Positions 20,132 through 32,060 of a stretch of 64,000 nt of DNA are shown piece by piece; position 1 is the stretch's first letter, and each line of letters begins with the position of its first letter. The position numbers were made by a program, and so were the translations under genes. Source of the DNA: Lampris incognitus (taxonomy: Eukaryota > Chordata > Actinopteri > Lampriformes > Lampridae); NCBI RefSeq assembly GCF_029633865.1, contig NC_079213.1:89329131-89393130 (forward strand). The letters run 5' to 3'. A model generated the notes under the pieces. That model ran no database searches, was not told the DNA's origin, and was given only the letters and a program-made list of their open reading frames with translations.

Positions 20132-20649
20132 CAGTCTAGAGACTTTTGCTGATTACATTGCTAGCTTGAAAGGATTAGCTTCTACATGCAATTTTGGTGT
20201 GAGCCTCGAGGAGCAGCTCCGAGATCAGTTCGTGTGGGACATCTAACAAAGAGCTGCGTCGAAAGTTACTGAATGCCGCCATTGGCGAGGGATTAACATG
20301 GCAAAAAATGGTGGAATTAACGAACAATTTCGAATGCACGAATTCTGGATTAGAAAGCATGCAGAAGGGACAGTCATCTGTGCATATGCGAGCGGATCAT
20401 GTCGGAGTGCGGAGATACCGAGAGCCCAGGACTGCACGGAACCAGAGGGAGGTCAGCGACAGCCACCAGGACTGCTACAGGTGCCTCGGGAAAGGACATG
20501 GACCGGGGAGCTGCCGCTTCAAAGACTTCCAGTGTCGCGGATGTGGAAAGAACGGACATCTGGAGCGAGCCTGTCGGAACAAGCGCACCGACGCCGGTAG
20601 GGACATTCGTCTGCCCGCCCGCCTCGGAACAAAGGCAGCCCGGAGGTGA
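20132..20649 (+). pseudogene. G1 Gag, C-terminal part with two zinc knuckles
   Basis: After the G2 insertion the frame resumes, breaks at a stop near 20245, and continues to a nucleocapsid region with two CCHC knuckles: CYRCLGKGHGPGSC and CRGCGKNGHLERAC. Tandem knuckles of this form are typical of Mag/K02A2.6-type elements. Confidence 0.82.
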
Positions 20650-21851
20650 ACTTTGTGGACCAGGCAGATGCAACTCGCGAACCGGACCCAGGGACCGATT
20701 CTGAACAGCGAACTGATATGAGAATGTATTCAGTAAAGACTGAGTGTGAGTATGTGAAACCTTACAAGGTGATGGTAAAATGCAATGGTGTTAGGATGTA
20801 CATGGAGGTAGATACCGGGGCAGCAATGTCAGTTATCTCAGAGAGCCTGTACAAATCGAACCTGAAAGGGTCGAAATTGCATTCATGTGACGTTACATTG
20901 AGAACATACACAGACCAACCGTTAGCTTTGTTGGGTAAAATCCTAGTGAATGTGCAATGTGGGAAGCAGCATTTACAGCTGCCCTTACTAGTGGCCCGTG
21001 GTAAAGCACCGGCGCTGATGGGGCGTGATTGGATTCGAGTGCTCAGTTTAGATTGGTCAAAAGTGAATTGCGTTGCCGCATCTGACCCAGTGGAGCAAGT
21101 GTGCTCAGAGCACAGAGCAGTTTTCAGCACAGAGCTAGGCCGTGCAAAAGGCGTCACTGCATCCTTGCGTGTATCACCGGACGCTATACCAACATTTTGC
21201 AAAGCGAGGCCAGTGCCGTATGCATTGCGTGAAGCCGTGGATAAAAAGTTAATCCATCGCGTACAACAGCTAATTATCTCTCTTGTGCAGCATAGTGAAT
21301 GGGCTGCACCGCTGGTGTGCATTCCGAAACAAGATGGATCAGTGCGCATTTGCGGCGATTATAAGGTGACGGTAAATCAGTGGCTTGATGTAGATCAGTA
21401 CCCACTTCCAAAACCGCAGGATTTATTCTCCACTTTAGCAGGCGGAAAGCATTTCACTAAACTTGACTTGACGCAGGCCTACACTCAGCTCGACATGGAT
21501 GAGAAAAGTAAGCCGTTTCTCACCATCAATACACACAGAGGTCTCTACGTATGCAACCGCTTGCCATATGGGGTCGCTAGCGCGCCCACTATTTTCCAGC
21601 GCACCATGGATGAAGTATTACAAGGGCTTGACAGCGTGGTATGCTACTTTGACGATGTTTTGATAACAGGAACAGATACCACCGCACATCTGCGCAATCT
21701 TAAACAAGTGTTACCGAGACTGGAAGAACATGGGCTTAGGCTTAACAAAGAGAAATGCGCCTTCTTTCAGAACAGTGTGGCCTACCTTGGGCATGTAATT
21801 GACGCCGAGGGTATGCGCCCAATTAAAGAGAAAACTGAGGCTATTTATTGA
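20646..21851 (+). pseudogene. G1 Pol: protease and reverse transcriptase
   Basis: The protease has VDTGAAMSVISESLY (about 20810). RT follows with SVRICGDYKVTVNQ, LDLTQAYTQLDMD and the catalytic YFDD (about 21645). The frame is open for about 400 codons, then ends near the RT thumb. Later domains are in other frames. Confidence 0.9.
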
Positions 21852-23640
21852 CAAAGCTCCTGTGCCGAAAAATATGACAGAATTGAGGTCGTACTTAGCC
21901 ATGCTCAATTACTATGGCAAATTTATACCAAACCTGTCCAGCGAGATTAAGCCTAGGATGAGCTCCTACATAAAGATAAAGAGTGGGATTGGACAAGAAA
22001 ATGTCAAGAGGCATTTGAGCGTACTAAAGCACAGCTTGTAGCCACACCAGTGTTTACACATGATGATCCTAAACTGCCTGTAATTTTGGCATGTGATGCT
22101 TCGCCTTACGGCATAGGTGCCGTGATTTCACATCAGTTTCCAGACAACAGTGAGAAACCTATAGCCTACGTGTCTAGGACACTCACTAAAACAGAAGTCA
22201 ACTATTCTCAGATAGAGAAAGAAGCACTTAGTATCATCTTTGGGGTGACCAAGTTTAATGACTATCTGTATGGACAAAAGTTTACTCTGCTTACAGACCA
22301 CAAGCCACTCCTAAAGATACTAGGGCCCCAAGACTGGAGTGCCTACATTGGCAGCAGCTAGGCTGCAGAGGTGGTCATTAATTTTAGCAGCATACCAGTA
22401 TGACATACGTTACAAGCCATCCTTACAACATGCAAATGCGGATGCATTATCGCGTTCACCACTACAGACTCAAGAGGCAGACTCAGATTATAGTTCTGTG
22501 TTTAGGGTCTCATTCTTGGATAAAGTGCCATTGTCCTCACAAGAGATTGCAAAACAGACAAAGACTGATGCAGTACTACAGAGAGTGAAGCACTTCACAT
22601 TGAATGGCTGGCCAAAGCATTTGAATGAAGATGAGTTAAGGCCATACTTCATAAGAAACACTGAACTGACTGTTGAATCTGACTGTGTGATGTGGGGTTT
22701 CCAGGTAATCATACCAGAGGTGTTAAGACCACAGATGTTACGTGAATTGCATGAAAATCACCAGGGAATGGTAAAGATGAAGGCATTAGCCTGTAGTCAC
22801 TTTTGGTGGCCAAACCTTGATTCTGACATAGAGTCACTGGTAAACAGTTGACAGACATGCCAGTTAAACAGACACCAACGTGCCACAGCTCCTGTTCACA
22901 ATTGGAGCTGGCCTAACCGTCCTTGGCAGAGGATACACATAGATTATGCTCAGACGGGAAAGTTGAACTTCCTAGTGGTCACTGATAGCTATTCACATTG
23001 GCCAGAAGTAGCTTTGATGAGTAGCACTACATCTGAAAAGACCATAGAAGTTTTGAGGGGATACTTTGCCACTTGGGATCTTCCAGACGAACTTGTGTCT
23101 GATAATGGACCACAATTTGTATCTGCTGAGTTCGAAATATTCCTGAAAAACAATGGAGGAAACACATTAAGAGTTCTCTTTACCACCCAGCTTCTAGTGG
23201 GGCTGCAGAGCATTTGGTGCAGAACCTGAAAACAGCTCTTGAAAAGGAAGAGTAGCAATATGACGTTGCAGCACTGCATACACAATTTCCTATTCTGTTA
23301 TAGGAGTACACCACAGTCTACTACAGGGAAAACACCTGCAGAATTGTCTGTGAATGTTCTCACCTGCAGAATTGTTTCTCAGACATCAATTCAAAACCAG
23401 GTTGTCTCTCGCCAAACCTAATTTCACAGAGTCCATGCAACAGAGACAGGTCAGTCAACAGTCCAAGCAAGCAGATAAGTTGGCACAAGTCAGACACTTC
23501 CTACCAAAACAGAAGGTGTTGGTTCGAAACCACAGGGGAGGGGAAGGTGTTAAATGGGTGCATTGTAAAGGCACTTGGTCCTGTCACATATGTTGTGAAA
23601 TTGTATGGAAAGGTGTACAAGAGACATGTCAATCAAATGA
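21852..23640 (+). pseudogene. G1 Pol: RNase H and integrase
   Basis: Broken frames. RT connection at 21870-21950; RNase H at 22050-22330 with ILACDASPYGIGAVI and TLLTDHKPLLKIL; NADALSRS at about 22440; integrase zinc domain (HENHQG) at 22750; core with HIDYAQTGK, LVSDNGPQFVS (about 23090) and a degraded Glu region near 23200. The catalytic Asp residues of integrase remain but the Glu region is frameshifted. At least six frame breaks or stops. Confidence 0.85.
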
Positions 23641-23951
23641 TCAATACTGAGATGGAGAACTGTAATGTGTCAGATGAATCTGATGATGATCTGAGGGTTG
23701 TTCCAAATGTATCACATGCACGTGTAGCAATACCTGTAAAAGTTGTGCAGCAAGGATCCAGTGATACTGCTCTCTCCTCAGTTGCAGAGGGTGTCCAGAG
23801 GCAACAGTGGCATGTGAAGCCGCCTGATAGATTAAATCTGCGAGAACCCAGTTGTTGTTATAACAATGTAATGTTGAAAAGATGTAAAAAAAAAAGAAAA
23901 AGAAATGTTGTTGTACTGTAAATGTACTGGGTTCAGATTTCAGGGGAGGAG
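23641..23951 (+). other. G1 3' untranslated region and polypurine tract
   Basis: An open frame carrying the integrase tail continues to about 23921. The purine run CAGGGGAGGAG at 23941-23951 directly precedes the 3' LTR. Confidence 0.6.
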
Positions 23952-24241
23952 TGTAGTGTATGGAGATACGCACGAAAGCAAATGCTTTTATTTGAAGTAA
24001 TATGTATTTTATGTTTGACCTCTGACCCTCGATGTCCATTGGTTGTGTATGTTGTATAAATGTACGCGTGCCACTCTGGTGTGCGCCTTTTGGAAGAAGA
24101 CAGAGCAAGAGGGTCACTCGTGTTTTCGTGCCTGCTTAACGCAGTCGTTTTGTAATGTTACTACGGTCTAGCAAATAAAAGAGGAAGACCAAGATACACC
24201 TTGATCGTTGTAAAATTCAGTTATCCTGTAGATACACAACA
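23952..24241 (+). repeat. G1 3' LTR
   Basis: 290 bp, begins TGTAGTGTATGG and ends GATACACAACA. It is the uninterrupted reference for the split 5' LTR, with TATAAA at about 24055, AATAAA at about 24175 and a palindrome at 24066-24084. Confidence 0.9.
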
Positions 24242-24426
24242 CACGTCTGAGTCGTCATTAACCCTTTCAGTGCCTAGCACATATGTTTAGCTATCTGTCA
24301 CTTCGTGTAGAGCCACGCACGCAGGGGACATAATAGTGAAAGAACAACATCACGGTGGGCTCAACACAGCAATTACAGCAAACAAATACAGCGACTGTTC
24401 GTTAACCGCCCTGCTTCATCTTACTT
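24242..24426 (+). other. BEL/Pao leader region
   Basis: The stretch directly precedes the BEL Gag frame. No LTR or primer site was recognised, so the BEL 5' LTR seems lost at the junction with G1. Confidence 0.4.
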
Positions 24427-25496
24427 GTGCTCTTCATACCAAATAAGAGGTGTACAGCATATACAAGATGGACAACAAGGGAAACAGAAGATCAACAGAA
24501 GGCTCCGTCTCATCCTCCATCTGTTAAGTCGTATTTGACCAGGTCTGTTGTTGCTTCATCTGGCAGTTCTAGCAAATCTTCAGCAAGCCTAGCAGCAGCT
24601 AAAACACATGCCAAGGCCGAGGCAGTGCATGCGTGCTCCACCTTTGTTAAAAGAGAAACCGAGCTCATGGTTGAAAAAGCCCAGTTGAAAGTAGAGGAGG
24701 CATGCATGGAGGCTGCTCTAACCACATTGAAGCAAGAGGAAGAGGTTGCAGCTGCATTAGCTGAAGCATTGATTCTGGAATCAGCTGTAGTAGAACTGGG
24801 ATCTAAAGCAGGCTCAGTGGAAATCGCAGGTATTCCTCATGACTCCAGAGGGAAAAGAACAAGTGACTATGTTGAATGCCACTCTAGAATGCACTCTAGT
24901 CAGCAGTCATTGCTGAGTCTAACACCACACCCAATCAGCCACATGAAGTTCCTCAAGCTCCGCCACACCAAGAGAGTGAGCAAAATCTCATTCATACAGT
25001 TGGGGGTGGACTGAACATCACTCCTATTTTTGTCAAGCACCACACTAGCTACTTCAGAGTACATAACATGAATCAGCCAGCTGCCCGATGTTCAACCGGT
25101 ATCCATCCACAAAGTTTGTCACCCATGAGTGGACCTCAGCCAGACACAACCCCACTTAGGATGCAAACACCACGGTCATATGCTCCTGACCATACAGGTA
25201 TAAATTACTTTGCTATTTCCATGGCTCGTCATGAGCTTGTGACTTCTGGGATGATCAAGTTCGATGACCGCCCAGACAATTATTGGGGATGGAAATCGAC
25301 CTTCATGAATGCCATACAAGGACTGAGACTCACCTGCAATGAAGAGCTCGACCTTCTAGCTAGGCGGTTAGGCCCTCAGTCATCAGAACAGGTTAGGAGA
25401 ATCAGAGCTGTTCATGTCAGTGACCCTGCAGCTGGACTCAAGATGACACGGACACGTCTTGAGGAGTGCTGTGGTTCACCTGAAATAATTGAGAAG
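24427..25496 (+). pseudogene. BEL/Pao Gag, part 1
   Basis: Two frames. The first (24427-25014) has a Ser-rich start and a long Ala/Glu/Lys coiled-coil region (LAAAKTHAKAEAVHACSTF). The second (25068-25496) reads SMARHELVTSGMIKFDDRPD, then NYWGWKSTFMNAIQG, LDLLARRLGP and RLEECCGSPEIIEK. The FDDRP-x-NYWxWKSxF and SSEQVxRIRAVH blocks are characteristic of vertebrate BEL elements. The gene is cut at codon Lys (25496) by G3 and resumes at 42972 in the same frame. Confidence 0.85.
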
Positions 25497-25916
25497 TGTT
25501 AGGGTTTGTGGAAGACCCCAAGGGCACGACACCAGACAGAGATGGGGTTAGCCGAAAACTGGCGTACTTTATTGCTTACGCGTACAACTAGTCAAACATA
25601 GGAAGGCAATGAGCGACAAGGAAAAAAAACGGAAAGTCCAAGGGGAAAAAGGCTCGCGGGTAATTCAAACGGGAACACGGCAGGATACTTCCACGGGGAA
25701 ACTTTGCAAGGGAAAAACATGAACCAAGGGCTGGGATGAGTTCGTAGAGAAAAGGACCGTGAGAGGAGAGTGGCCGCTACTGCGGGTGCGGGGAGGTTAC
25801 AACACGAACTGACAAGGGGCACGTGGGAGGCCACTAAAGTTAAGCCCAGCCCTGATGACTAAGCCCGGCCCTGACGAGCCGATTGGCTGCCGGCGCGGGG
25901 TGAGCGAGCCATAACA
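25497..25916 (-). repeat. G3 3' LTR
   Basis: 420 bp; plus-strand ends are TGTTAGGG and CCATAACA. AATAAA lies on the minus strand near 25575. Confidence 0.93.
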
Positions 25917-26505
25917 GTACCCCCACCCTCCACGGGAGCCATCAGGCGACTTGCCCGGCTTGTCGGGATGGGAACGATGGAACTCAGTGAGAAGCCCAGG
26001 GTCCAGGATGAGCTGGCGGGAGACCCAGCTACGTTCCTCCGGACCGTAGCCCTCCCAGTCCACCAAATACTGGAACCCCCGTCCTCGGCGCCGGACGTCC
26101 AGCAGCCGGCGGACCTTCCACTGGGGGTGCCCATCCACGATCTCAGGGGGAGGCGGAGCTGGGGCCGAAGGCATCAGAGGACTGTGGGAGACAGGCTTAA
26201 CCCGAGACACATGAAACACGGGATGGGTCTTCAAGGAAGCCGGAAGCTTAAGACTCACTGCCGCGGGGCTGAGAACCTTCCTGATCTCAAAGGGCCCGAC
26301 AAACCGGGGGTTCAGCTTCTTCGCGGTGGACTGAAGCGGGAGATCCTTCGAGGACAGCCACACCCTTTGGCCTGGTTGGTACGTAGGTGCTGGGGACCGG
26401 CATCGGTTGGCTCCCCGACTGGCGCGCTCAGCTGCCCGGAGCAGAGCAGCTCTGGTCACCTCCCAGACGCGACGACACCGGTTCAGATGGGCCTGCATGG
26501 AGGGA
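25917..26505 (-). pseudogene. G3 integrase C-terminus with chromodomain
   Basis: The minus strand reads the integrase tail ([15 protein letters not shown], a GPFEI block and [12 protein letters not shown]) and then a chromodomain, [20 protein letters not shown] followed by WVSRQLI. Chromodomains of such integrases bind modified histones and steer insertion into heterochromatin. The frame (26498-25797) is open into the LTR. It is separated from the integrase core at 35746 by G4. Confidence 0.92.
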
Positions 26506-27307
26506 TGTAACGGGGGCAGTTCTATGCTGGTCAGTCTGCTGCACGCCCGTCACTCTCATCAGTAGCTCTGCGTTGTGTTCTATTTTGGGTGGGGCCCCAG
26601 GTGTTGTGGGGGGCCCTCAGTCTCTCATCATCATCATCATCATGATCAAGGAAGGATAGGAGACACACAGGACTCTATTTGGCCCACCTTGCCATTTATT
26701 TTCGTTTAATATGGCACTCGCTGCTGTCTGTCTCATAACATAGCTATAGGACAGTCACCTCTCAGCTCTATAGCCAGCGCGAGCTGAATTCTTCTTTCCT
26801 TGCGGTTTCAAACCCTTCGGCAAATGTCCAGTCCTCCAGCTGGAGCGGTGTTTCTTACGGACGTGGGCGTTGAAGCTCAACCACTGTCCGGACTTCACTT
26901 GTGTGCATTAGAAGGAGAAACCGTCCACGGGACTCCGATGTAAGAAAGGATAAACAAGTATTTTATCCCACAGCTTGCAGTATCTTCTTACAGGGATACT
27001 CAAGGTTACGTTCTCCTCAACCAGCAAAACTGTGCTACGGTAAGAAACACGCGTGGCTCGGCTCGATCGCTGCTTGAGGCTCCCTCCACAAAACAAAAAC
27101 GGCCTCTCTCGCGTACCCTCTTCCGTGTACCCACAAGACCTCTCTCTTAAAGTGACAGTACAGGTACATGACGGTCGTTATAAAACATACATTAAAGTAA
27201 ATAATGACATAAAATAAAATGTAGTAAACACAAATAACAGCACAGACAGGATTTGGTGATATTTCATACTCAACCAAAATAAAAACATTAATTTTAACCT
27301 GGTTACA
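26506..27307 (-). repeat. G4 3' LTR
   Basis: Plus-strand ends are TGTAACGG and GGTTACA. It contains an (ATC)n run of about 6 units at 26626. Its minus-strand start follows the polypurine tract at 27308. Confidence 0.92.
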
Positions 27308-27325
27308 TTCACCCCTCCTGAAATT
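27308..27325 (-). promoter_or_regulatory. G4 polypurine tract
   Basis: The minus strand reads TTTCAGGAGGGGTGAA directly before the 3' LTR. Confidence 0.75.
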
Positions 27326-27609
27326 CACCAACATCCTGACAGCAGGATAAGAAGAGAAAGAGGAAAGGAAAAGCCCATCACTGACTACTGGCACAAGTGA
27401 AAAGAAGGACCTAGTCCTCCAGTCAACTTAGGAGCTACCTTGGTTACGAGGTTCAGAAAATAATGAGGTTGATCAAGTCTCAGTATTCCCTTAGATCAAT
27501 GTGACGCCTGATACGCCACACCATGCACTTGGCCCAAAACAACCCTGTCTGATAGACACCTAATAACTCACATTAAACTAGTCTGAATGACTCCAACCTC
27601 CATCAAAGT

Positions 27610-28619
27610 TCAATCCCTCACACTCCGTAGAAATGGCATCTGAGCCATAGATTCTATTAACCTGTTCACTGATCTCACCACCCTTCCTGTGCGTGTCCTA
27701 ACCCGACCATCGCTCTCTACTTGTGTGCGTGAGACAGTGCGAGCTGCAACATCTGTATCGAGTGAGTGTGGTGCTTCTGTGTGCGAATCAGTGTGAGATA
27801 TAACACCAACATCGAGTGAGTGTGATGCCTCTATGTGTGGTGCATGTGTGGAGTCTGGAGCAGTGCCCCCCACAGGACTGACTACCAGACTAGACGGAAT
27901 GAACTCTTCCGCTTCTGCCCACTCAGATCTAGGCGAGTCTCCAAGTGATGAGACTGCTAGCCCCATTGCATCCCCCGAGACCGTCAGGCCATCTGCACTG
28001 TCCTTCTCATCGGACTCTGCGCAGTCAAGCAACTGACTGGTTGTACTGGACTCCTCACCCTGATCTAACTCAGGAAGGGGCAAGAAGTTGACCTCCAACA
28101 AACGGTTCCTGTGCACCACCCTGGTGTGCCCCTCTGCATCCTGAATCTTGTAGACGTGGATATTGGGGTTGACACCGACAACCGTGTACACTCCGTTCTC
28201 CCATTTGTCAGCCAACTTTCTCTTCCCTCGCTCACTCTGGTTCGCAACCAAAACACGATCCCCAACAGACAGGACAGTGCCCTTGGCGTGTCTGTTGTAC
28301 TGTCGCGCCTGATGCTGCTGCTCAGCCGTGGAGTGCTTCTGAGCGATCTCCATTGCACTCCTTAGACAGGAAAGCAGAGACTGAGCATAAGAGTCATAGT
28401 CAACAACGTGAGGGTCATGCAAAACCTGCCGGAACATAACATCCACCGGCAGTCTTGGGACACGCCCATACATCAGGAAGAAAGGCGCGTAACCCGTGGT
28501 CTCGAACAGTGGCATTGTACGCGAGTGTGAGAGAATGGATCTGCTGAGGCCACTGTTGCCTCTGCTGAAGCGGAAGGGAACGGAGCATATTCCCCATCGT
28601 GCGATTAAAACTCTCTGTC
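27610..28619 (-). pseudogene. G4 integrase C-terminal part
   Basis: Minus strand, downstream of the solo LTR: TESFNRTMGNMLRSLP with the catalytic Glu, then after a frame change FETTGYAPFFLMYGRVPRLP and the C-terminal SH3-like domain with LSVGDRVLVAN, DKWENGVYTVV and VYKIQDAEG. A long acidic tail follows to 27610. It is the continuation of 29398-29603. Confidence 0.88.
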
Positions 28620-29392
28620 TGTTATGCTCGCGCACCAGAACCTGACCCGTGTGGCGAAACACAAGACAGACAGACACGAGATGACTTCAAAATCTACAAA
28701 GGGAGGTTTTATTGTGGGAGGGAAATGTATGGTGAAAAAAGGCGTTCTGTTAGTGGGATGTGGGAATAAACTATGTGTGGTGTCCCGTGGTTTGCGTGTA
28801 TAACTATGTGTGAGTGTTTTTAGCCAATGTGTGGTGTGGTATGTAAATGACCAGGAGGTGTTAAAAAAATGTGCGTGCACCTGGCGAGAAAGTCCAGTCC
28901 GTGATCCAAGAGGGGTTGTCCGAGAAAGTCCAGGTCCGAGATCCGGGAAGTCGAGTCCGAAAGGAGGGGTCCAGATAGAGGGACAAGGGGGGAGATCGCA
29001 GGAGAGGTCCGGGGAGAAACGTGAAGGTCGCTGGGGACGAGGGAGACGCGGGGAGCCGTGGAAATCGCGGAGGGAGAGTCTTGGGAGGAAACAGAGACAC
29101 GAAGATAAGACACTGGGGAATAAACAGAATGCAAGGAACGCTGGAGGGCTTGTCAGAACTTTACCGCAGGGTTCAGTACGTCGAAGCACTGAGAGACGTT
29201 CTGGGAGGCTTCTTGTAGAAGGCTGCCTGATTGCCACAGGTGTGCCTGATGGATGATGGCAAACACCTGGTGCAGTGCAGCGCTCATCTCCTCAGAGCGC
29301 GAGCCGAGCGCTCGGATGTTTCCGGCACGTCCGAGCTGGGGGAGTGGCTTGAACGTGCCGGGGAGGCAGCTCGGGGCGGTGTAACCACAACA
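28620..29392 (-). repeat. solo LTR inside the G4 integrase gene
   Basis: 773 bp with plus-strand ends TGTTATGCTC and CCACAACA, flanked by CTGTC (28615-28619 and 29393-29397). It contains no coding region. The minus strand carries AATAAAA near 28705, which suggests minus orientation. Removing it and one CTGTC joins the integrase reading around the catalytic Glu. Confidence 0.88.
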
Positions 29393-31197
29393 CTGTCCCG
29401 CCATTACCCATAGGATGGTAGGCCGTCGTGTGGGACTTCGCTACACCCGCCAACTTGAGAATCTCTGCAATCAGGTTGCTCTCAAAGTTTGTGCCCTGGT
29501 CAGAATGTATTCTCTCCGGAAACCCGTAAACACAGAATACATGATCAGAGTTTCTTGGCGACCTGCTTCGCTGTCTGATTGGCGCAGGGGAACGCGTGAG
29601 CAAGCTTAGTGAAGTGGTCAGTAACCACTAAGACATCGACTGACCGCTGCTTACTGTCCTCAGCGGACCAGAAATCCATACACACAAGCTGCATCGGTGC
29701 GGAGGTTTTAATGCTCTCCAGGGGCGCGCAAGCAGCTGGCTCTGGGGTCTTCCCAAACACACATCTCCGACAGCATCTGGCATATGCTCTGATATCCCTC
29801 TCCATGTCAGGCCAATAAAAACGCTGCCTTGCAAGAGAGAGAGTACGGTCCTGGCCCTGATGACCAGCGTGATCGTGGATGCCAGACAGTGCCTTGTCTT
29901 TCAGACTCAGAGGTAAAACATACTGAGACCTCCTCTGCTTGGACACTGGGTCCTTTGTCACCCTGTACAAGACACCATCATTGACTTCCAACTTCTCCCA
30001 CTGTTTCAACAGCCTGAGGACCTTCTGGTCAGCACCATGCCTCTCACGTCTCGATGGCCGCTTCCGAACAGCGACAAAGGGCAACACCTTGGAGATGCAG
30101 GGGTCCTGCTCCTGACTCAACCTGAGCTCCTCGGTGGATAACATTGGCAGTGTATCCTGACCACCCGACAGATGCTGAACGTGCTGGACCAAACTGAGTG
30201 CTGTGAATACTGATGCATCAGGCCAGTCACATTTGGCTTGACAAAAAGCCCTGACCTCAGCTGCATCACAAGCAAACCCAGATTGCGCACTACTCACTGT
30301 TTGGGACTGGCAACTGAGTCTGAAAACATCCTGCACAGAGTCCCCCTCAACCCCGTCGGCTTCCTGAACAAGGGCCGGGTAGGGCTCCCTAAGTAGCCTC
30401 TGACTGACGGGCTTGGAAAAAGGGTCGCGACTCAACGCATCCGCCACCACGTTTTTCTTCCCTTGCAGGTGTTTGAGATCGAAGGTGTAAGACGCCAACT
30501 TAGACACCCAGCGGATCTCACACGCGTCAAGCTTCGGCTTCGTTAGGAGATAAGTCAGCGGATTATTATCTGTCCAAACGGTGAAGCTTTGACCCTTCAG
30601 CCAGTGGGTGAACTTTTCACAAACACTCCACTTCAGCGCCATGAACTCCAGTCTATGAGCTGGATACTTCCGCTGTGAGGCACTGAGGGACTTGCTTGCA
30701 AAACCAACAGGTCTGGCCTTGGACTCTCCTCGGGGCACTTGAGACAGCACCGCGCCGAGTCCATCCAAAGACGCATCGACCGACAAAATGAAAGGCACCT
30801 CAAAGTCTGGGTGGGCAAGCACCACACACTCCAGTAACATCGTATTCAACAGATCAAATGCTTCCCCACATTCTGCTGTCCAGTCTGCGGAGGTAAGCTT
30901 ACGGAAGCTGCCATGGGGCTTCTTATCCTTAGCTGACCTCCCCCTCCTCTTTTGTCCAGCTGTAAGGGCAAACAGGGGCTTAGCCACGGAGGAGCAGTTC
31001 GGAAGGAAATACTGGTAGTAAAATACCATACCAAGGAAAGATTTGATCCTACGAACAGAAGGCGTGCACCCATCACCTTCCATGAGATCCTGCACTGTCA
31101 TGTTGGAGATTACCCCTACTTTGGAGGGATCGACAGACACACCTCCGCCATCAACCATGTGGCCCAAAACCACACCTGCTTCTGCAGCAGATGACAC
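29393..31197 (-). pseudogene. G4 RT C-terminus, RNase H and integrase
   Basis: A 550-codon minus frame (31197-29545) reads the RT thumb, RNase H ([29 protein letters not shown]), a DALSRDP linker and an integrase zinc domain (HDHAGHQG.. CRRC) plus core start (VCMDFWSAEDSK with the first catalytic Asp). A second frame continues with GFPERIHSDQGTNFES, the second Asp, and YHPMGNG, up to the solo LTR. Confidence 0.92.
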
Positions 31198-32060
31198 TTT
31201 TTTGGAGCCAGTTTCAAGTTGTTCTCCCTCAACCTCTGAAACACAGTGCGGAGCCTCGACAGAGCCTCAACCTCTGACGGCGCGAAGACAAGAAGATCAT
31301 CAAGATAGCACAAAAGCGTCGTGAAGTTCAGATCCCCAAAGATCCCAATCATCATTCTCATGAAGGCTGCAGGGCTATTACAAAGGCCCTGTGGCATGCG
31401 ATTGTATTCATGCAACCCAAGGGGAGTCGTGAAAGCAGTGTACTTCTTGTCATCCTCATGCATTGGGATGTTGAAGAAGCCAGAGGTGAGGTCCATCGTA
31501 CTAAAGAGGCAGTTACCACCCAGCGCGGCAAGACAGTCCGACTGGTGTGGCAAGGGATGAGCGTCTTTCAAGGTCCGAGCATTCAGCCATCTGAAATCAG
31601 TGCAGATCCGAAGCCCGCCATCCTTCTTCCACACCATAACCAGCGGTGAAGCGTATGCGCTCGAGGACTTACGGATAATCCCTTTCTCCTCCATATCAGT
31701 GAGAACCTGTCTCAACTTCTGATAGTGGGCTGGGGGAACCCTCCTGTAGGGCAAGCGAAAGGGGCGCTCATCCACCAGATGGATGCGATGTGTGTATCCT
31801 GTGACCTCGCCACAGTCCAGAGAGTCCCTGGAGAAGATGTCATGGTACTCGGTGAGCAGCTGAGTGAGCTGGGACCTGCATGCCTCACTAACCTGACAGG
31901 AGCTGAGGTCAATGTCACTGAGTCCGAGCTCTGACAAACTCCTAGCCGGCTGGACAGGGGGACAGGCACTACCTGTGGCGTTGGACTCATGCCTCCCCGC
32001 AACTGATTTGCAGTCCCTGGAAAACATTAAAGTCCTCAATCGCCAAGCATGGAAACACAT
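31116..32060 (-). pseudogene. G4 reverse transcriptase
   Basis: The minus frame contains DGGLRICTDFRWLNART, MDLTSGFFNIPMHEDD, YNRMPQGLCNSPAAF and the catalytic CYLDDLLVF (about 31325). These are the standard RT motifs in order. It overlaps the upstream and downstream frames, so one frameshift lies on each side. Confidence 0.93.

Larger units (their letters stand above)
7502..24241 (+). mobile_element. Gypsy element G1 (Mag/K02A2.6-like), interrupted by an ERV, a SINE and G2
   Basis: The 5' LTR is in two pieces (7502-7663 and 14971-15104) and the 3' LTR is at 23952-24241. Gag is at 15215-15610 plus 20132-20649, and pol at 20646-about 23640. Without the three insertions the element would be about 4.9 kb. 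No matching target-site duplication was found: the left flank ends CAAAG in G0 gag and the right flank begins CACGT in the BEL leader. Ends were therefore probably rearranged after insertion. Confidence 0.82.

Noticed and set aside
28810..29256. Plus-strand open frame of about 148 codons, rich in Arg and Gly
   Set aside because: It lies wholly in a solo LTR with TG..CA ends and a CTGTC duplication; composition and position fit non-coding LTR sequence.
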